Assembly (NCBI RefSeq): GCF_022693705.1
Contig: NZ_CP094288.1
Location: 572,490-636,489, forward strand
DNA: 64,000 nucleotides
DNA from: Infirmifilum sp. NZ
Lineage (GTDB): Archaea > Thermoproteota > Thermoprotei > Thermofilales > Thermofilaceae
Direction of reading: 5' to 3'
In this document: positions 7,975-16,800 of the stretch, in pieces
How the letters are laid out: each line of letters starts with the position of its first letter
How positions within the stretch are numbered: the first letter of the stretch is position 1
The notes under the pieces: generated by a model
Database searches by the model: none
What the model saw: only the letters and a program-made list of their open reading frames with translations
What the model was told of the DNA's origin: nothing
Position numbers and translations under genes: made by a program

Positions 7975-8874
7975 CTAACCCTTTCTCACAGCGTTAAAAT
8001 CTTTGCCGGGGCAGTACCACCCGTAACTGGAGACGTACTCTACAAGACCGGTGATGTTTCTCTCGAGGAAACCCTTAGCCAGGTCCCTGTCTCGAGACTC
8101 AAGAACCTCCAGCCCCCTCCTGTACTCCTCGTCCCTAGCTAGGTGCTCGTGGAGCTTGCTAACGTCACCCTGGTGGAGAGCAGCTAGGCACAAGGCTTCC
8201 AGAAGCTTCGCCTTATAGCGGTTGCAGAGCCGGTGTTCGCGGGTATATATTCCGTAGTGGGGGAGCGCGAGCCGCTCGGGGTTGAGCCTGAGTATACGAT
8301 CAATGGTGGCTAGAGCTTCGCTCCCAAGGAAGGGAGGAGGCGTCAGTAAGAGGACGTTTCCGTCGTAGACCTCTCCGAGGGCATCGCCTGGGAAAATCGT
8401 CCCGTCCTGAAGGTAGTAGCACACCTGGTGGCTTGCGTGACCCTCGCAGTTCACGACCTCCACGGTGAGGCTGTCAAGCTCGACTCGGCTATCACCTCTT
8501 ACCTCTTCGACGACCTCAGGATCAACGGGTTTCGGCTTACCCCAGATGAGAGCCCTCTCGCCGAGAACGGAGAGGCTAGACTCCCAGAGCCTTGAGGGGT
8601 CTAGTAGGTGCTTAACTCCTCTCTCGTGCACGTACACTCTCTCTACTTTGACGTGCTCAAGCAGATGCCCTAGACCGCCCGCGTGGTCGAGGTGAACGTG
8701 AGTTACGAATACGTATACCTTCTTTTCTTCTCTGCCGGCTAGCTGCTTCAACAGAGAGGCAATGGTCGAAGCCGGGCCTGGGTCGAACACCAGGAGGCTC
8801 CTCTCGGTCTCAACGATGTAGCTCGCAAGGAGACCCGGGTGCTCTGAGTCCAGGTCGACCAGCGTAATGTGCAT
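7975..8874 (-). CDS. Metallo-beta-lactamase-fold hydrolase
   Basis: This 299-residue hydrolase has the motif THVHLDHAGG (the HxHxDH metal site) near residues 78-85. Further ligands lie in VNCEGHASHQV, IFPGDALG and ALPHYGIY. This is the glyoxalase-II-like layout with a C-terminal helical extension. It likely hydrolyses a thioester or ester with two metals, but the substrate is unknown. The ATG start sits 60-80 bases from the divergent thioredoxin reductase. Confidence 0.85.
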   Translation of the reverse strand: MHITLVDLDSEHPGLLASYIVETERSLLVFDPGPASTIASLLKQLAGREEKKVYVFVTHVHLDHAGGLGHLLEHVKVERVYVHERGVKHLLDPSRLWESSLSVLGERALIWGKPKPVDPEVVEEVRGDSRVELDSLTVEVVNCEGHASHQVCYYLQDGTIFPGDALGEVYDGNVLLLTPPPFLGSEALATIDRILRLNPERLALPHYGIYTREHRLCNRYKAKLLEALCLAALHQGDVSKLHEHLARDEEYRRGLEVLESRDRDLAKGFLERNITGLVEYVSSYGWYCPGKDFNAVRKG

Positions 8875-8955
8875 AATGTTTTCTCCCAGTCTTCGCTTTT
8901 CCCTGATTTAACCTTATCTTTATAAGGCAACGTGTTTCCTGGTTTACGAGTGCGT

Positions 8956-9960
8956 ATGCAAAAGTACGATATCGTAATCGTTGGTGCCGGTATAGCAGGC
9001 CTGACCGCAGCCCTGTACGCTGCGAGGCAGAGGCTTTCGACGCTCGTCGTTAGCGCTGACCTAGGCGGCCAGCTTCTCCTAACTTCAGAGATACAGAACT
9101 TCCCCGGGTTTATGAGCATCAGCGGACTGGAGCTTATAAAGAAGGTAGAGGAGCAGGCGCGCGCTTACGGCGCACAGATCGTCTTCGATGAGGTGACGGG
9201 TATAGAGGAGAGAGACGGCGTCTTCCTCATCAAGACAGCTACTGGGAATGTTTTTCAAGCTGACGCCGTGGTTCTCGCTTTCGGGAAGTCGCCTAAAGAG
9301 ATGGGCGTCCCAGGGGAGAAGGAGTTCAAGGGAAGGGGCGTGTCCTACTGTGTCATCTGCGACGCGCCGCTTTACCGTGGCAAAACCGTTGCCCTGGTGG
9401 GTTGGGGGCTACACAACTACGAGAACGTTATAAGGCTCCGCGACTACGCGAGCAAGGTTTACTGGGTTTTCCCGGGCGAGAAACCGCTGGACGACGAGGA
9501 GCTACTAAAGGAGGCCCTCAGCAAAGGAAACGTTGAGCTGGTTTCAAACTCTGCTCCCGTGGAGGTAAGGGGGTCTAAGAAGGTTGAGGCTCTCCTGGTG
9601 AAAGACAGGAGAACGGGGGAAGTCAAGACTCTGCAGGTTGACGGCGTGTTTGTAGAGATGGGCTACGTTACGAGGACGGAGTTCCTAAAGGGTTTTGTCG
9701 AGCTAAACGAGAACGGCGAGATCATCATCGATAAAGAGTGCAAAACCAGCAGGCCGGGGGTGTTCGCGGCCGGAGATGTTGCAGGCATGCCCCACAAGCA
9801 GGCAGTCATCGCGGCTGGAATGGGGGCCTGCGCGGCCCTCAGCGCCTACGCCTATATAATGAGCAAGCGTGGGAAGAAGGTTTCGAGCACGTCTGATTGG
9901 AGGCACCTAGAAATCCCAGGGAAGAAGGAGAGCAAAGGGCTAGTGCTGAAGATCTCTTAG
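8956..9960 (+). CDS. trxB: Thioredoxin reductase-like FAD/NAD(P)-disulfide oxidoreductase
   Basis: This protein of about 334 residues passes electrons from NAD(P)H through FAD to a redox disulfide. It has the FAD-binding VGAGIAGLTAA near the N-terminus and the redox pair CVIC near residues 131-134. The C-terminal FAD motif is GVFAAGDVAG. The NAD(P)-binding loop reads VGWGLHN instead of the usual GGGDSA, so cofactor preference may be unusual. Box CTTTATAAGG (8918-8927) suggests a start at the GTG at 8950 or the ATG at 8956; an earlier in-frame ATG at 8932 is too close to the box. The DsbA-like protein at 87-1388 and the thioredoxin-like protein at 26946 are possible redox relatives. Confidence 0.85.
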   Translation: MQKYDIVIVGAGIAGLTAALYAARQRLSTLVVSADLGGQLLLTSEIQNFPGFMSISGLELIKKVEEQARAYGAQIVFDEVTGIEERDGVFLIKTATGNVFQADAVVLAFGKSPKEMGVPGEKEFKGRGVSYCVICDAPLYRGKTVALVGWGLHNYENVIRLRDYASKVYWVFPGEKPLDDEELLKEALSKGNVELVSNSAPVEVRGSKKVEALLVKDRRTGEVKTLQVDGVFVEMGYVTRTEFLKGFVELNENGEIIIDKECKTSRPGVFAAGDVAGMPHKQAVIAAGMGACAALSAYAYIMSKRGKKVSSTSDWRHLEIPGKKESKGLVLKIS

Positions 9961-11042
9961 AAGAAGTACTCGAACTCCCAGTTCCTCTTTCTATAAGACC
10001 CCCTTATATTCAGCTTGTAGCCGCACCTTGGGCAACGGTTGTCGTCTGTCAAGTTCCACTTGGTGATGAAGAAGCCTCTCCTCTCGATTACCTTGTAGCC
10101 GCATCTCGGACAGTATGTGTGCTCGAGAGGGTGGCCCCACACGTTCCCCACGTACACGTGCTTCAAGCCCTCCCCCCTTGCGATCGAAGCCAGCTGGTCC
10201 AGTTTCTGGACATCTGTAGGCGGGTAGTCTATCATCTTGTAGTGGGGGTAGAAGCGCAGGAGGTGGAATGGGGTCTCGACGCCCAGGTTGTCCGCTATCC
10301 AGCGCGCAAGCTTCTTTAAGTCGTCCTCATTGTCCCCGACGAGGGGGACTACGAGGTTAGTAATCTCAACGTGCATTCCTTTTTCCTTCATAGTCAGTAG
10401 GGTGTCGTAGATGGGGCTGGGGTCCGGAACGCCCATGAACTTCCTGTAGAAGTCCGGGTTGCCGCCTCCCTTGAAGTCAACCGTGGCGGCGTCCATGTAC
10501 TTGCTCAGCTCTTGCAAAGCCTCCTGCGTCATGTAACCGTTCGTAACCATGGTGTTGAACAAACCGCTGCGCTTAGCGAGCTTCGCGGTGTCCAGCATGA
10601 ACTCGTAGAAGATCGTTGGCTCGTTGTAGGTGTAGGATATGCCGTCGGCCCCCAAACGGAGAGCCTCGCTCACGACCCGTTCAGGCGTGTACTGCATCCC
10701 GTAGAGGCCTTTTTCCAGCCTGCTCTGACTGATCTCCCAGTTCTGGCAGAACTGGCAGAAGAAGTTACAACCGGGCGTGGAGATGGAGAAAACTGCGCTA
10801 CCGGGGTTGAAGTGTGAGAGCGGCTTCTTCTCGATGGGATCAAGGTTGGCTGCGGTGAGCAGCCCGTAAACGTAGGTGTAGAGTCTTCCGTCAATGTTTT
10901 TCCTCACACCGCATACCCCGAAGCGCCCGGGCGCTATTACGCAACGGCGGTGGCAGAGGTTGCATCGCACATACCCAGGCTTCCCCTCAACCCTCTCCCA
11001 GAACAACGCCTCCCTCACGTTAGGTCTAGACTTAGAGTCCAT
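9957..11042 (-). CDS. amrS: AmmeMemoRadiSam-system radical SAM enzyme
   Basis: This 361-residue radical SAM protein has the cluster motif CNFFCQFC at C92, C96 and C99. An N-terminal cysteine set (C27, C30, C34, C44) is typical of the AmmeMemoRadiSam radical SAM family. Two CPRCGYK knuckles near the C-terminus form a zinc-ribbon-like tail. The reaction of this family is not well defined; it is usually linked with MEMO1 and AMMECR1 proteins, neither of which is visible here. A TTTAAA box lies about 28 bases upstream. Its end overlaps trxB by 4 bases, converging. Confidence 0.85.
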   Translation of the reverse strand: MDSKSRPNVREALFWERVEGKPGYVRCNLCHRRCVIAPGRFGVCGVRKNIDGRLYTYVYGLLTAANLDPIEKKPLSHFNPGSAVFSISTPGCNFFCQFCQNWEISQSRLEKGLYGMQYTPERVVSEALRLGADGISYTYNEPTIFYEFMLDTAKLAKRSGLFNTMVTNGYMTQEALQELSKYMDAATVDFKGGGNPDFYRKFMGVPDPSPIYDTLLTMKEKGMHVEITNLVVPLVGDNEDDLKKLARWIADNLGVETPFHLLRFYPHYKMIDYPPTDVQKLDQLASIARGEGLKHVYVGNVWGHPLEHTYCPRCGYKVIERRGFFITKWNLTDDNRCPRCGYKLNIRGSYRKRNWEFEYFF

Positions 11043-11236
11043 TACGTGTTTGATTCGCGGAGGGCTTCTTTAAACCTTCCGCCGAGCCTCAACTATGCCC
11101 TTGCGTCAGTACGAGCTCTGCGCGGGAAAGCAGTATTGCTCAATGCCCCGACCCCGGGACCACTGAGCGAGATGAGGGAGGAGCTTTCTCCGCTCATCGA
11201 AAAAGAGGTCAGGAAGCGACGCCGCTCCGAGTGCGT
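11043..11236. other. Intergenic region with weak coding-like remnant
   Basis: Besides the amrS promoter box near 11070, the plus strand from about 11090 to 11225 reads as a protein-like frame (RALRGKAVLLNAPTPGP, then MREELSPLIEKEVRK). It then runs into antisense of the phosphatase gene. It may be a leftover gene end. No structured RNA could be supported. Confidence 0.25.
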
Positions 11237-12094
11237 TCACTCGAACACTTCCTCAACGTCCATTAAATCTCTGAGAAAGCGACTCTCCCTTATGAAGCTC
11301 CTTAGGCGCGAGGCTAGCTCTCCAGCTGCTGCGAAGCCGTTCAAGAGCAGGTACAGCTTGCCGTCTCTCTTCTCTAGACCCACGTAGAGTCCTTCCCCGT
11401 AAAACACGTTTCCCACAATCTCCGCTAATTCGAGAACGTCGCCCGCGGCCTCGCCCAAGCTGGACGGCAGGCATGCAGTTTGCGTTCCCGCTACTAAAGC
11501 GTCGATCATGCATTCGAAGAACTGTTCGAGTTGGAAGCCGCTCAGACCTAGCTCACTTAGGATATCCAGAGCAAGGTTGATTCTAGACGATATGTGGTCT
11601 GCCTTTCGCTCACCAAGCGACGTGATACGCTCTGAGAAGCTGAGGTATTTGCTGTAGCCTATTGTGCTCACGTTCCTCTCAAACCACCGGAGGGCAGTGG
11701 CTTGGGCAGGAACCTGGGGGCCTCCACCGAGCCTCCTGACCCTGCTCAACGCTCCATCCAGAGTCATTCGGTCGAGGATGACTAAGAGCATCGCTGCCAC
11801 GGTCCCGCTCCTGCCGATACCACCCATGCAGTGCACAAGCACCGTTCCCCCGCTCTCAACCTCCCTTTTCGCGGGCTCCACCACCTTGTAGAAGACAACC
11901 TCTGGGGACCTGAACGAAAAATCGGGAATCGGGAACACCAGCCTCTCAACCCCTTGAGGAACATCGTAGCTACACTCATTCTCCGTTAGGTCCACCACGA
12001 GGCTGAGTCCCTGGTCCCGCAGAACCCTTAGCTCTTCGGATGATGGACACGAGGACCAGTACACTTGAGGCCTAAGTACCCTGAACCTCGACAC
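11237..12094 (-). CDS. Dual-specificity/tyrosine protein phosphatase with unknown C-terminal domain
   Basis: Residues 1-150 form a cysteine phosphatase domain. The P-loop HCMGGIGRSGT has C89 as nucleophile and R95, and a candidate general acid is D58 in IPDFS. Residues about 160-285 form a separate domain that I do not recognise. It has two cysteines and the strand pair LYVGLEKRDG / LYLLLNGFAA, and may be regulatory. The GTG start shares a symmetrical TATA box with divergent tldD. The target phosphoproteins are unknown. Confidence 0.82.
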   Translation of the reverse strand: MSRFRVLRPQVYWSSCPSSEELRVLRDQGLSLVVDLTENECSYDVPQGVERLVFPIPDFSFRSPEVVFYKVVEPAKREVESGGTVLVHCMGGIGRSGTVAAMLLVILDRMTLDGALSRVRRLGGGPQVPAQATALRWFERNVSTIGYSKYLSFSERITSLGERKADHISSRINLALDILSELGLSGFQLEQFFECMIDALVAGTQTACLPSSLGEAAGDVLELAEIVGNVFYGEGLYVGLEKRDGKLYLLLNGFAAAGELASRLRSFIRESRFLRDLMDVEEVFE

Positions 12095-12116
12095 GGGAGC
12101 TAATCGTATAGGAAAA

Positions 12117-12124
12117 CATATATT
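12117..12124. promoter_or_regulatory. Single TATA box serving two divergent leaderless genes
   Basis: The sequence CATATATT contains a symmetrical ATATAT whose centre is about 25.5 bases from the tldD GTG on one side. It is about 26.5 bases from the phosphatase GTG on the other. Both distances fit leaderless initiation, and no better box is seen for either gene. Confidence 0.6.
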
Positions 12125-12145
12125 CGTTCGCCTGGGTATTACGGT

Positions 12146-13537
12146 GTGTTTGAAGACCTAGCAGAGTTTCTCCTCCGGAGGGCCTCAGAGGAGGGTGTCA
12201 GCTTTGCCGACGTGAGGTTTGAGGATACGACCCGCGAGTACATACAGCTTGTGAACGGGCGAATCGTCACGCTCAGTGTCTCGGCCTCTCGGGGCGTGGC
12301 GGTTCGAGTTATTAGGGAGGGCAGTATCGGCTTCTCGTCTACCACCGAGTTAACGAGGGAGGGGCTTGAAAGAGCGCTGATCAGCGCTGTGAAAGCCGCT
12401 CGAGCGCTTGGCAAGGGAGACAAATCTGTCGCGGAGCTGGGCGTCAAGGAGGGCAGGTACACTTTCGGCTCGGTGAGAAAGCACCCATCGAGGGTAGCGG
12501 TGGACGAGAAGATAGACCTGGTTAAGAGGGCTTACAGCGTCGCGAAGAATAGCGGGGCGTCGTCGGCCACATCGCGCTACGGGGCTTACTACGGCTTCGT
12601 GGAGGTCTACTCTCTGGACGGCGTGCGCGTCCTTTCGGAGAGGCTTGTAACAGGGATCTCCGCGTCTGTGGTCCTCCGCGAGAACGGGAAGACGGGGGAT
12701 GGCTTCGAAACTTTCGGGGCGTCTCAGGGGCTAGAGTACTTCACGGGAGATAAGGCACCCGAGAGGGCTGCTGAGAGGGCGGTGGAGATGGCACGCCTCT
12801 CCCTGAAGGCCAGGCGCCCTCCTGCCGGTGAGCACGTCGTGATAACAAGGCCTGAGCTCACGGGCGTCTTCGCCCACGAAAGCTTCGGCCACCTTACGGA
12901 AGCCGACAGCATTTTCACGAAGACGAGCCCCCTGACCGGTCGTCTGGGCGAACAAATAGCCAGCGAGCTTGTGACGATAGTGGATTCCGGCTTTGACCCG
13001 CGGGGCGGCTACGTCCTGCCCGTCGACGACGAGGGTACGCCTACCCAGCGCACAGTGCTCGTCGAGCGTGGAGTGCTGGTCGGCTACCTGCACAGCCGTG
13101 AAAGTGCAGCGCTACTCGGCATGAGGCCGACGGGGAATGGGAGAGCTCAGAGCTTTGCCCACGACGTTATCGTGAGGATGAGAAACACTTTCTTCGAGGG
13201 GGGTGACTGGAAGGAGGAGGAGATAATCAGGGAGACGCGGCACGGGCTCCTGCTCGACAAACCGGCGGGGGGTCAGGTCGAAGAGGATGGCACCTTCACT
13301 TTCAACTCTAGGATAGGCTTTATTGTTGAGAACGGAGAGCTCAAGGAGCCCGTAAGGGACGTCGTTCTAGCAGGAAATATACTCGAGATGCTCAAGTACA
13401 TCGACGCCGTGGCCAACAACGTGGAGATCTCGACGAGCCCCTTCGGAGGGTGTGGGAAGTATGGCCAAATGGTGCACGTCGGCGACGGGGGGCCTTCCCT
13501 GAGAGCTACCCGGCTTCTCGTGGGAGGTGAAAGGTGA
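12146..13537 (+). CDS. tldD: TldD metalloprotease subunit
   Basis: This 463-residue protein has the TldD zinc motif HESFGH at residues 244-249 followed by EAD. The usual C-terminal GGCGKYGQ-type glycine-rich segment is also present. TldD with TldE (PmbA) forms a heterodimeric peptidase that trims unfolded or modified peptides. A leaderless GTG start is supported by the shared TATA box at 12117-12124. The stop overlaps the tldE start by 4 bases. Confidence 0.93.
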   Translation: MFEDLAEFLLRRASEEGVSFADVRFEDTTREYIQLVNGRIVTLSVSASRGVAVRVIREGSIGFSSTTELTREGLERALISAVKAARALGKGDKSVAELGVKEGRYTFGSVRKHPSRVAVDEKIDLVKRAYSVAKNSGASSATSRYGAYYGFVEVYSLDGVRVLSERLVTGISASVVLRENGKTGDGFETFGASQGLEYFTGDKAPERAAERAVEMARLSLKARRPPAGEHVVITRPELTGVFAHESFGHLTEADSIFTKTSPLTGRLGEQIASELVTIVDSGFDPRGGYVLPVDDEGTPTQRTVLVERGVLVGYLHSRESAALLGMRPTGNGRAQSFAHDVIVRMRNTFFEGGDWKEEEIIRETRHGLLLDKPAGGQVEEDGTFTFNSRIGFIVENGELKEPVRDVVLAGNILEMLKYIDAVANNVEISTSPFGGCGKYGQMVHVGDGGPSLRATRLLVGGER

Positions 13538-14862
13538 TGGTGGAGTCAGCCTACATCCTGGATAAGGGTTTGAAGCGCGCGCTCGAGCTCGGGGCGAGCG
13601 AGGCTGAGATCGGCGTCACCTACACAGGCACTATAAGCGTAAAGTCCGAGGGGACATACCCAAAGCCCATCACGAGGTACACGTCAGACGTTTGGGTTAG
13701 AGTGGCCGTTGGGAAAAGGGTAGCTATCGCGACGGCAACTTCGTCTGATTGGAACGTCGTGGAGAGAACCATCAGTAGTGCGGTGGAGATGGCTAAGAAA
13801 GCCGAGGAGGATCCTTACTGGGAGGCTCTCCCTGACCCGGAGCCGCCCGTCCACAGCTGGATCGGTTACGACGAGGGTGTTGCTTCGCTCGAGGTTGAGC
13901 AGCTCGCGAGCATTGTGAGGGATCTAATAGGTGAAGCGCAGGTTCTTGACCCAAGGCTAAAGGTCGCGGCTGCAGGGGGATCCTCCACGGTGTTTAGGAG
14001 CCTGACGTACAACACGAGAGGCGTGAGAGCAGAGGACCGAGGAACATCAATGGGGCTGTTCCTCTGGCTGAAGTCATCGGATGGCTCCCGGGAGGGCACG
14101 GGTGGGGCCTCCGTTGAGGCAAGAGGGCTGATCTACGATACGGCCCAGATGATCGAGAAGGCGAAGAAGCTAGCTCTGGACAGCCTGAGTGCTGAGAAGC
14201 TGGGACAGCCGCTGACAGGCAACGCTCTGTTTATGGCCGAGCCCTTAGCGAGCCTCATCGAGTACCTCATACTGCCCGCTTTCAGCGCAATGAACGTTCT
14301 TGAGGGTTTCAGCCCGCTCCGCGATAAATTGGGAGAGAAGGTTCTGGGCGAGCTCACGCTGATAGATGATGGCTGTATGCCTGGTGGCCTCGCGACGACC
14401 CTTTACGACGCTGAGGGGGTTCCGAGGAGGAGAACAGTCCTCGTGGAGAAAGGGGTGGTGAAATCCTACCTGCACAACACGTACACTGCCAGGAGAATGA
14501 AAGTCCCCTCTACCGGTAACGCCATTAGAGGCAGAGGCGCGATAGGGATATCCTCATCCAATCTCATCGTAAAAGGAGGACTCCACACAACGGACGCACT
14601 CCTTGAGGATGCGAACGTCGTGATTGATGGATCGCTTCTTAGCGTTCACACCGTTAACTACATCACCGGAAACTTCAGCGTCGTTGCCTCGAACCCCTAC
14701 CTCGTTAAGAGCGGTGAGCTGGTTCCTCTACGACCCGTCACAGTCTCGGGTAACATATACTCGATAGCTTCGTCGCTTGAGCCGGCTGTTCACGTGAGAA
14801 ACACGTACACAGGTATATACACACCAGACGTGCTGTTTAAAGGCGTCACGGTTTCAGGGTAG
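13534..14862 (+). CDS. tldE: TldE/PmbA metalloprotease partner subunit
   Basis: This 442-residue TldD/PmbA-family protein lacks the HExxxH motif, as expected for the TldE partner. C-terminal segments such as STGNAIRG and the strand-rich region ending in SGNIYSIASSLE match the family. It is translationally coupled to tldD through an ATGA overlap. It supports the catalytic TldD subunit and shapes the substrate cavity. Confidence 0.92.
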   Translation: MMVESAYILDKGLKRALELGASEAEIGVTYTGTISVKSEGTYPKPITRYTSDVWVRVAVGKRVAIATATSSDWNVVERTISSAVEMAKKAEEDPYWEALPDPEPPVHSWIGYDEGVASLEVEQLASIVRDLIGEAQVLDPRLKVAAAGGSSTVFRSLTYNTRGVRAEDRGTSMGLFLWLKSSDGSREGTGGASVEARGLIYDTAQMIEKAKKLALDSLSAEKLGQPLTGNALFMAEPLASLIEYLILPAFSAMNVLEGFSPLRDKLGEKVLGELTLIDDGCMPGGLATTLYDAEGVPRRRTVLVEKGVVKSYLHNTYTARRMKVPSTGNAIRGRGAIGISSSNLIVKGGLHTTDALLEDANVVIDGSLLSVHTVNYITGNFSVVASNPYLVKSGELVPLRPVTVSGNIYSIASSLEPAVHVRNTYTGIYTPDVLFKGVTVSG

Positions 14863-14865
14863 TAG

Positions 14866-15711
14866 CTACTGCTCCGGAGTGATCGTTTTTCCACCACTTG
14901 CAATGAGGTCCAGTTTGAACGTCCAGAGGTCGTAGAGCTTTCTCGGCACTGCTTGCCCGGTCCTCCTCTCGTCCACCACCTTCCAGTACCTCCCACAAAC
15001 GTGGCAGATATTCAGGGTAAACCTTCCTTCTTTGTCTGCCGGAATCGATGTGATCTCCTCCGCGTTCTCGTTCCCGCAGTAGGGGCACTTGTTCTCCTGG
15101 AAGCCCCACTCGGTGCCGCAGAACTGGCACTTCAGGTGGGCTGAGCCTTCAGAATCTATGATCTCGAGCCTCGTAGACCCGCCGCAGACAGGGCACCTTC
15201 CTAGGGTCCATGTCGAGATGTCTATTTTACCGCTCAGCCGCGAGGCCAACGCCTGGAATAAGACTTGCATGACCCAGGCGGTAACAGCTTCAAGGACCTC
15301 GTGATCAACCCGTAGCTCCTCGGCTTTGGCGTGAGCGTAGTCGACGTCACCCGTCAAGAGGCTCTCACCCAGATTGACCAGGCTCAGCTGGCCGCTTTTC
15401 CACGCCTCCTCTAGCCGCTCCAGAGACTGGGACGCGTCAGGCAGCTCGGATTTCAGTAGCCCCGTTATCTGGAGCATCGCCTGACCCAACTCCTCCTCGT
15501 TAAGGCCCAAGTCCACTCCCAGGAAGGCCGGTTTCCCCTCCCTTAAGACAGAGTTAGCCTTTTCAACATCAACGTGGGAGTACTTCTCCTCGAAGATCGC
15601 CTGCAGCTCTTTCTGAAGCTGCATCAGCTTGACGTACGTTTCGAGGGAAGAAGCGTCTATTGGGATATCTTTGTATATCTCCTTTGCTTTCTCAACAAGG
15701 TTTTCTCCCAT
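14866..15711 (-). CDS. fdhE: FdhE-like formate dehydrogenase accessory protein
   Basis: This 281-residue protein has a helical N-terminal half and four CxxC knuckles at C173/C176, C195/C198, C209/C212 and C236/C239. The rubredoxin-like context (CGGSTRLEII, CGTEWGF, CHVCGRYWKVVD) is typical of FdhE. FdhE helps mature or couple membrane formate dehydrogenase-type molybdo/tungsto-enzymes. No formate dehydrogenase gene lies in this window. It converges on tldE with a 3-base gap. Confidence 0.82.
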   Translation of the reverse strand: MGENLVEKAKEIYKDIPIDASSLETYVKLMQLQKELQAIFEEKYSHVDVEKANSVLREGKPAFLGVDLGLNEEELGQAMLQITGLLKSELPDASQSLERLEEAWKSGQLSLVNLGESLLTGDVDYAHAKAEELRVDHEVLEAVTAWVMQVLFQALASRLSGKIDISTWTLGRCPVCGGSTRLEIIDSEGSAHLKCQFCGTEWGFQENKCPYCGNENAEEITSIPADKEGRFTLNICHVCGRYWKVVDERRTGQAVPRKLYDLWTFKLDLIASGGKTITPEQ

Positions 15712-15779
15712 TTAAAACCATCGCCTTTGGCGTGATAAAGCCGCGTGACCTAGAAAAATACTTAGCGGTTCAGGGAGAA

Positions 15780-16673
15780 TCACTGGAACTTCAAGAGGTT
15801 CGGAGCCCCCCTCAGGAAGAACGCAGCCGCCTCACCTCTCCTTATTCCTATTGAGCGCGCAATGGGGTCGCACTTCGCAACAAGCATTACAAAAACAGGC
15901 CTCTCGGGAGGGTACGCGAGGAATGCCTCGTAGTTCGCCATGCCCTTCGAGATCACAACGTCAGCCCACTTCAGCGCGTTTAACGACTCCTCAGACGCAT
16001 ACCCGGGAACCACTCCCGGGAAGTCGCTACCGGTGCTTACGACTTCGCCAAGCTCGTCTAGCCCGTACTCCTTGGCCTCCCTGACCGTGACGTCGTTCTG
16101 GTATGGCTCGCCCTTGACCACGATTTTAATATCGGAGCCCATGGCTGAGATCTCCTTCAAGAGAATCATGTCGAACACCGCTTCACCGCAATTGTCTAGA
16201 ATGTACGTCACCCTGCTACTCTGGAGCAACGTGAGGTAAAGCTTCTCAGACTCATCCACCCCGAACCTTAGCTCACTCAGCCTGTGGTGAAAGTCCTCCG
16301 GGCCGGTTCCCATCGGCGAGCCCGGATCGATGAAATTTGCCGCGAGGCTGGCTCTGACCGCGTAGTGGAATCGCTCAAAACCTACCTTGGATTCAAGCTC
16401 GCTTAAAACGGCTTGGGACAGCTGCAACGCCACCTCGTGGGACCTTTTCTTGAACGCGGCGTAAGGATCATCCTTACCTAAAAGCTCTTTCGATTTCCTG
16501 TAAGCCCTCCAAGCGAGCATCGTAGTCGTATCGCTGCCCTCAAGCATCTCGCCGTAGGATTTTACCAGCTCCTTCACGGCTCGCATCTTCATCTCATCGC
16601 TGAGCTCCGAGCCAAGGATTTCCCTCATGCGAACGTTGAGTATGCAGGGCACGCACTCCGGCGACAAGCGCAT
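15780..16673 (-). CDS. DUF89 (ARMT1-like) metal-dependent phosphatase
   Basis: This protein of about 298 residues has the archaeal DUF89 opening LSPECVPC and the catalytic segment ILDNCGEAVFD. SKGMANYEA and AKCDPIA follow near the C-terminus. The family comprises metal-dependent phosphatases thought to remove damaged phosphometabolites. The frame stays open to 16760. The box TTTTTAATAG is centred near 16701 and supports a leaderless ATG at 16673, which leaves the cysteine motif at residues 7-10. Confidence 0.82.
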   Translation of the reverse strand: MRLSPECVPCILNVRMREILGSELSDEMKMRAVKELVKSYGEMLEGSDTTTMLAWRAYRKSKELLGKDDPYAAFKKRSHEVALQLSQAVLSELESKVGFERFHYAVRASLAANFIDPGSPMGTGPEDFHHRLSELRFGVDESEKLYLTLLQSSRVTYILDNCGEAVFDMILLKEISAMGSDIKIVVKGEPYQNDVTVREAKEYGLDELGEVVSTGSDFPGVVPGYASEESLNALKWADVVISKGMANYEAFLAYPPERPVFVMLVAKCDPIARSIGIRRGEAAAFFLRGAPNLLKFQ

Positions 16674-16800
16674 AACTCTGTCAAGCAAGCCTAGCCTATT
16701 AAAAATTAAGCTTCCCACATCCTCGTGGAACAAGCTTAAAGGCCCGGCCTCAGGCGACAACTAACATAAGCTTAATTGGAGGCAACCTGTCTATCGGCAT

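Noticed and set aside
11150..11225. C/D box small RNA with CTGA and GATGAG
   Set aside because: Box order and spacing do not match C-D'-C'-D, and the second C box is imperfect.
10950..11387. Plus-strand open frame of 145 codons across amrS and the phosphatase gene
   Set aside because: It is antisense to two well supported genes at both ends; only the intergenic part looks even slightly coding.
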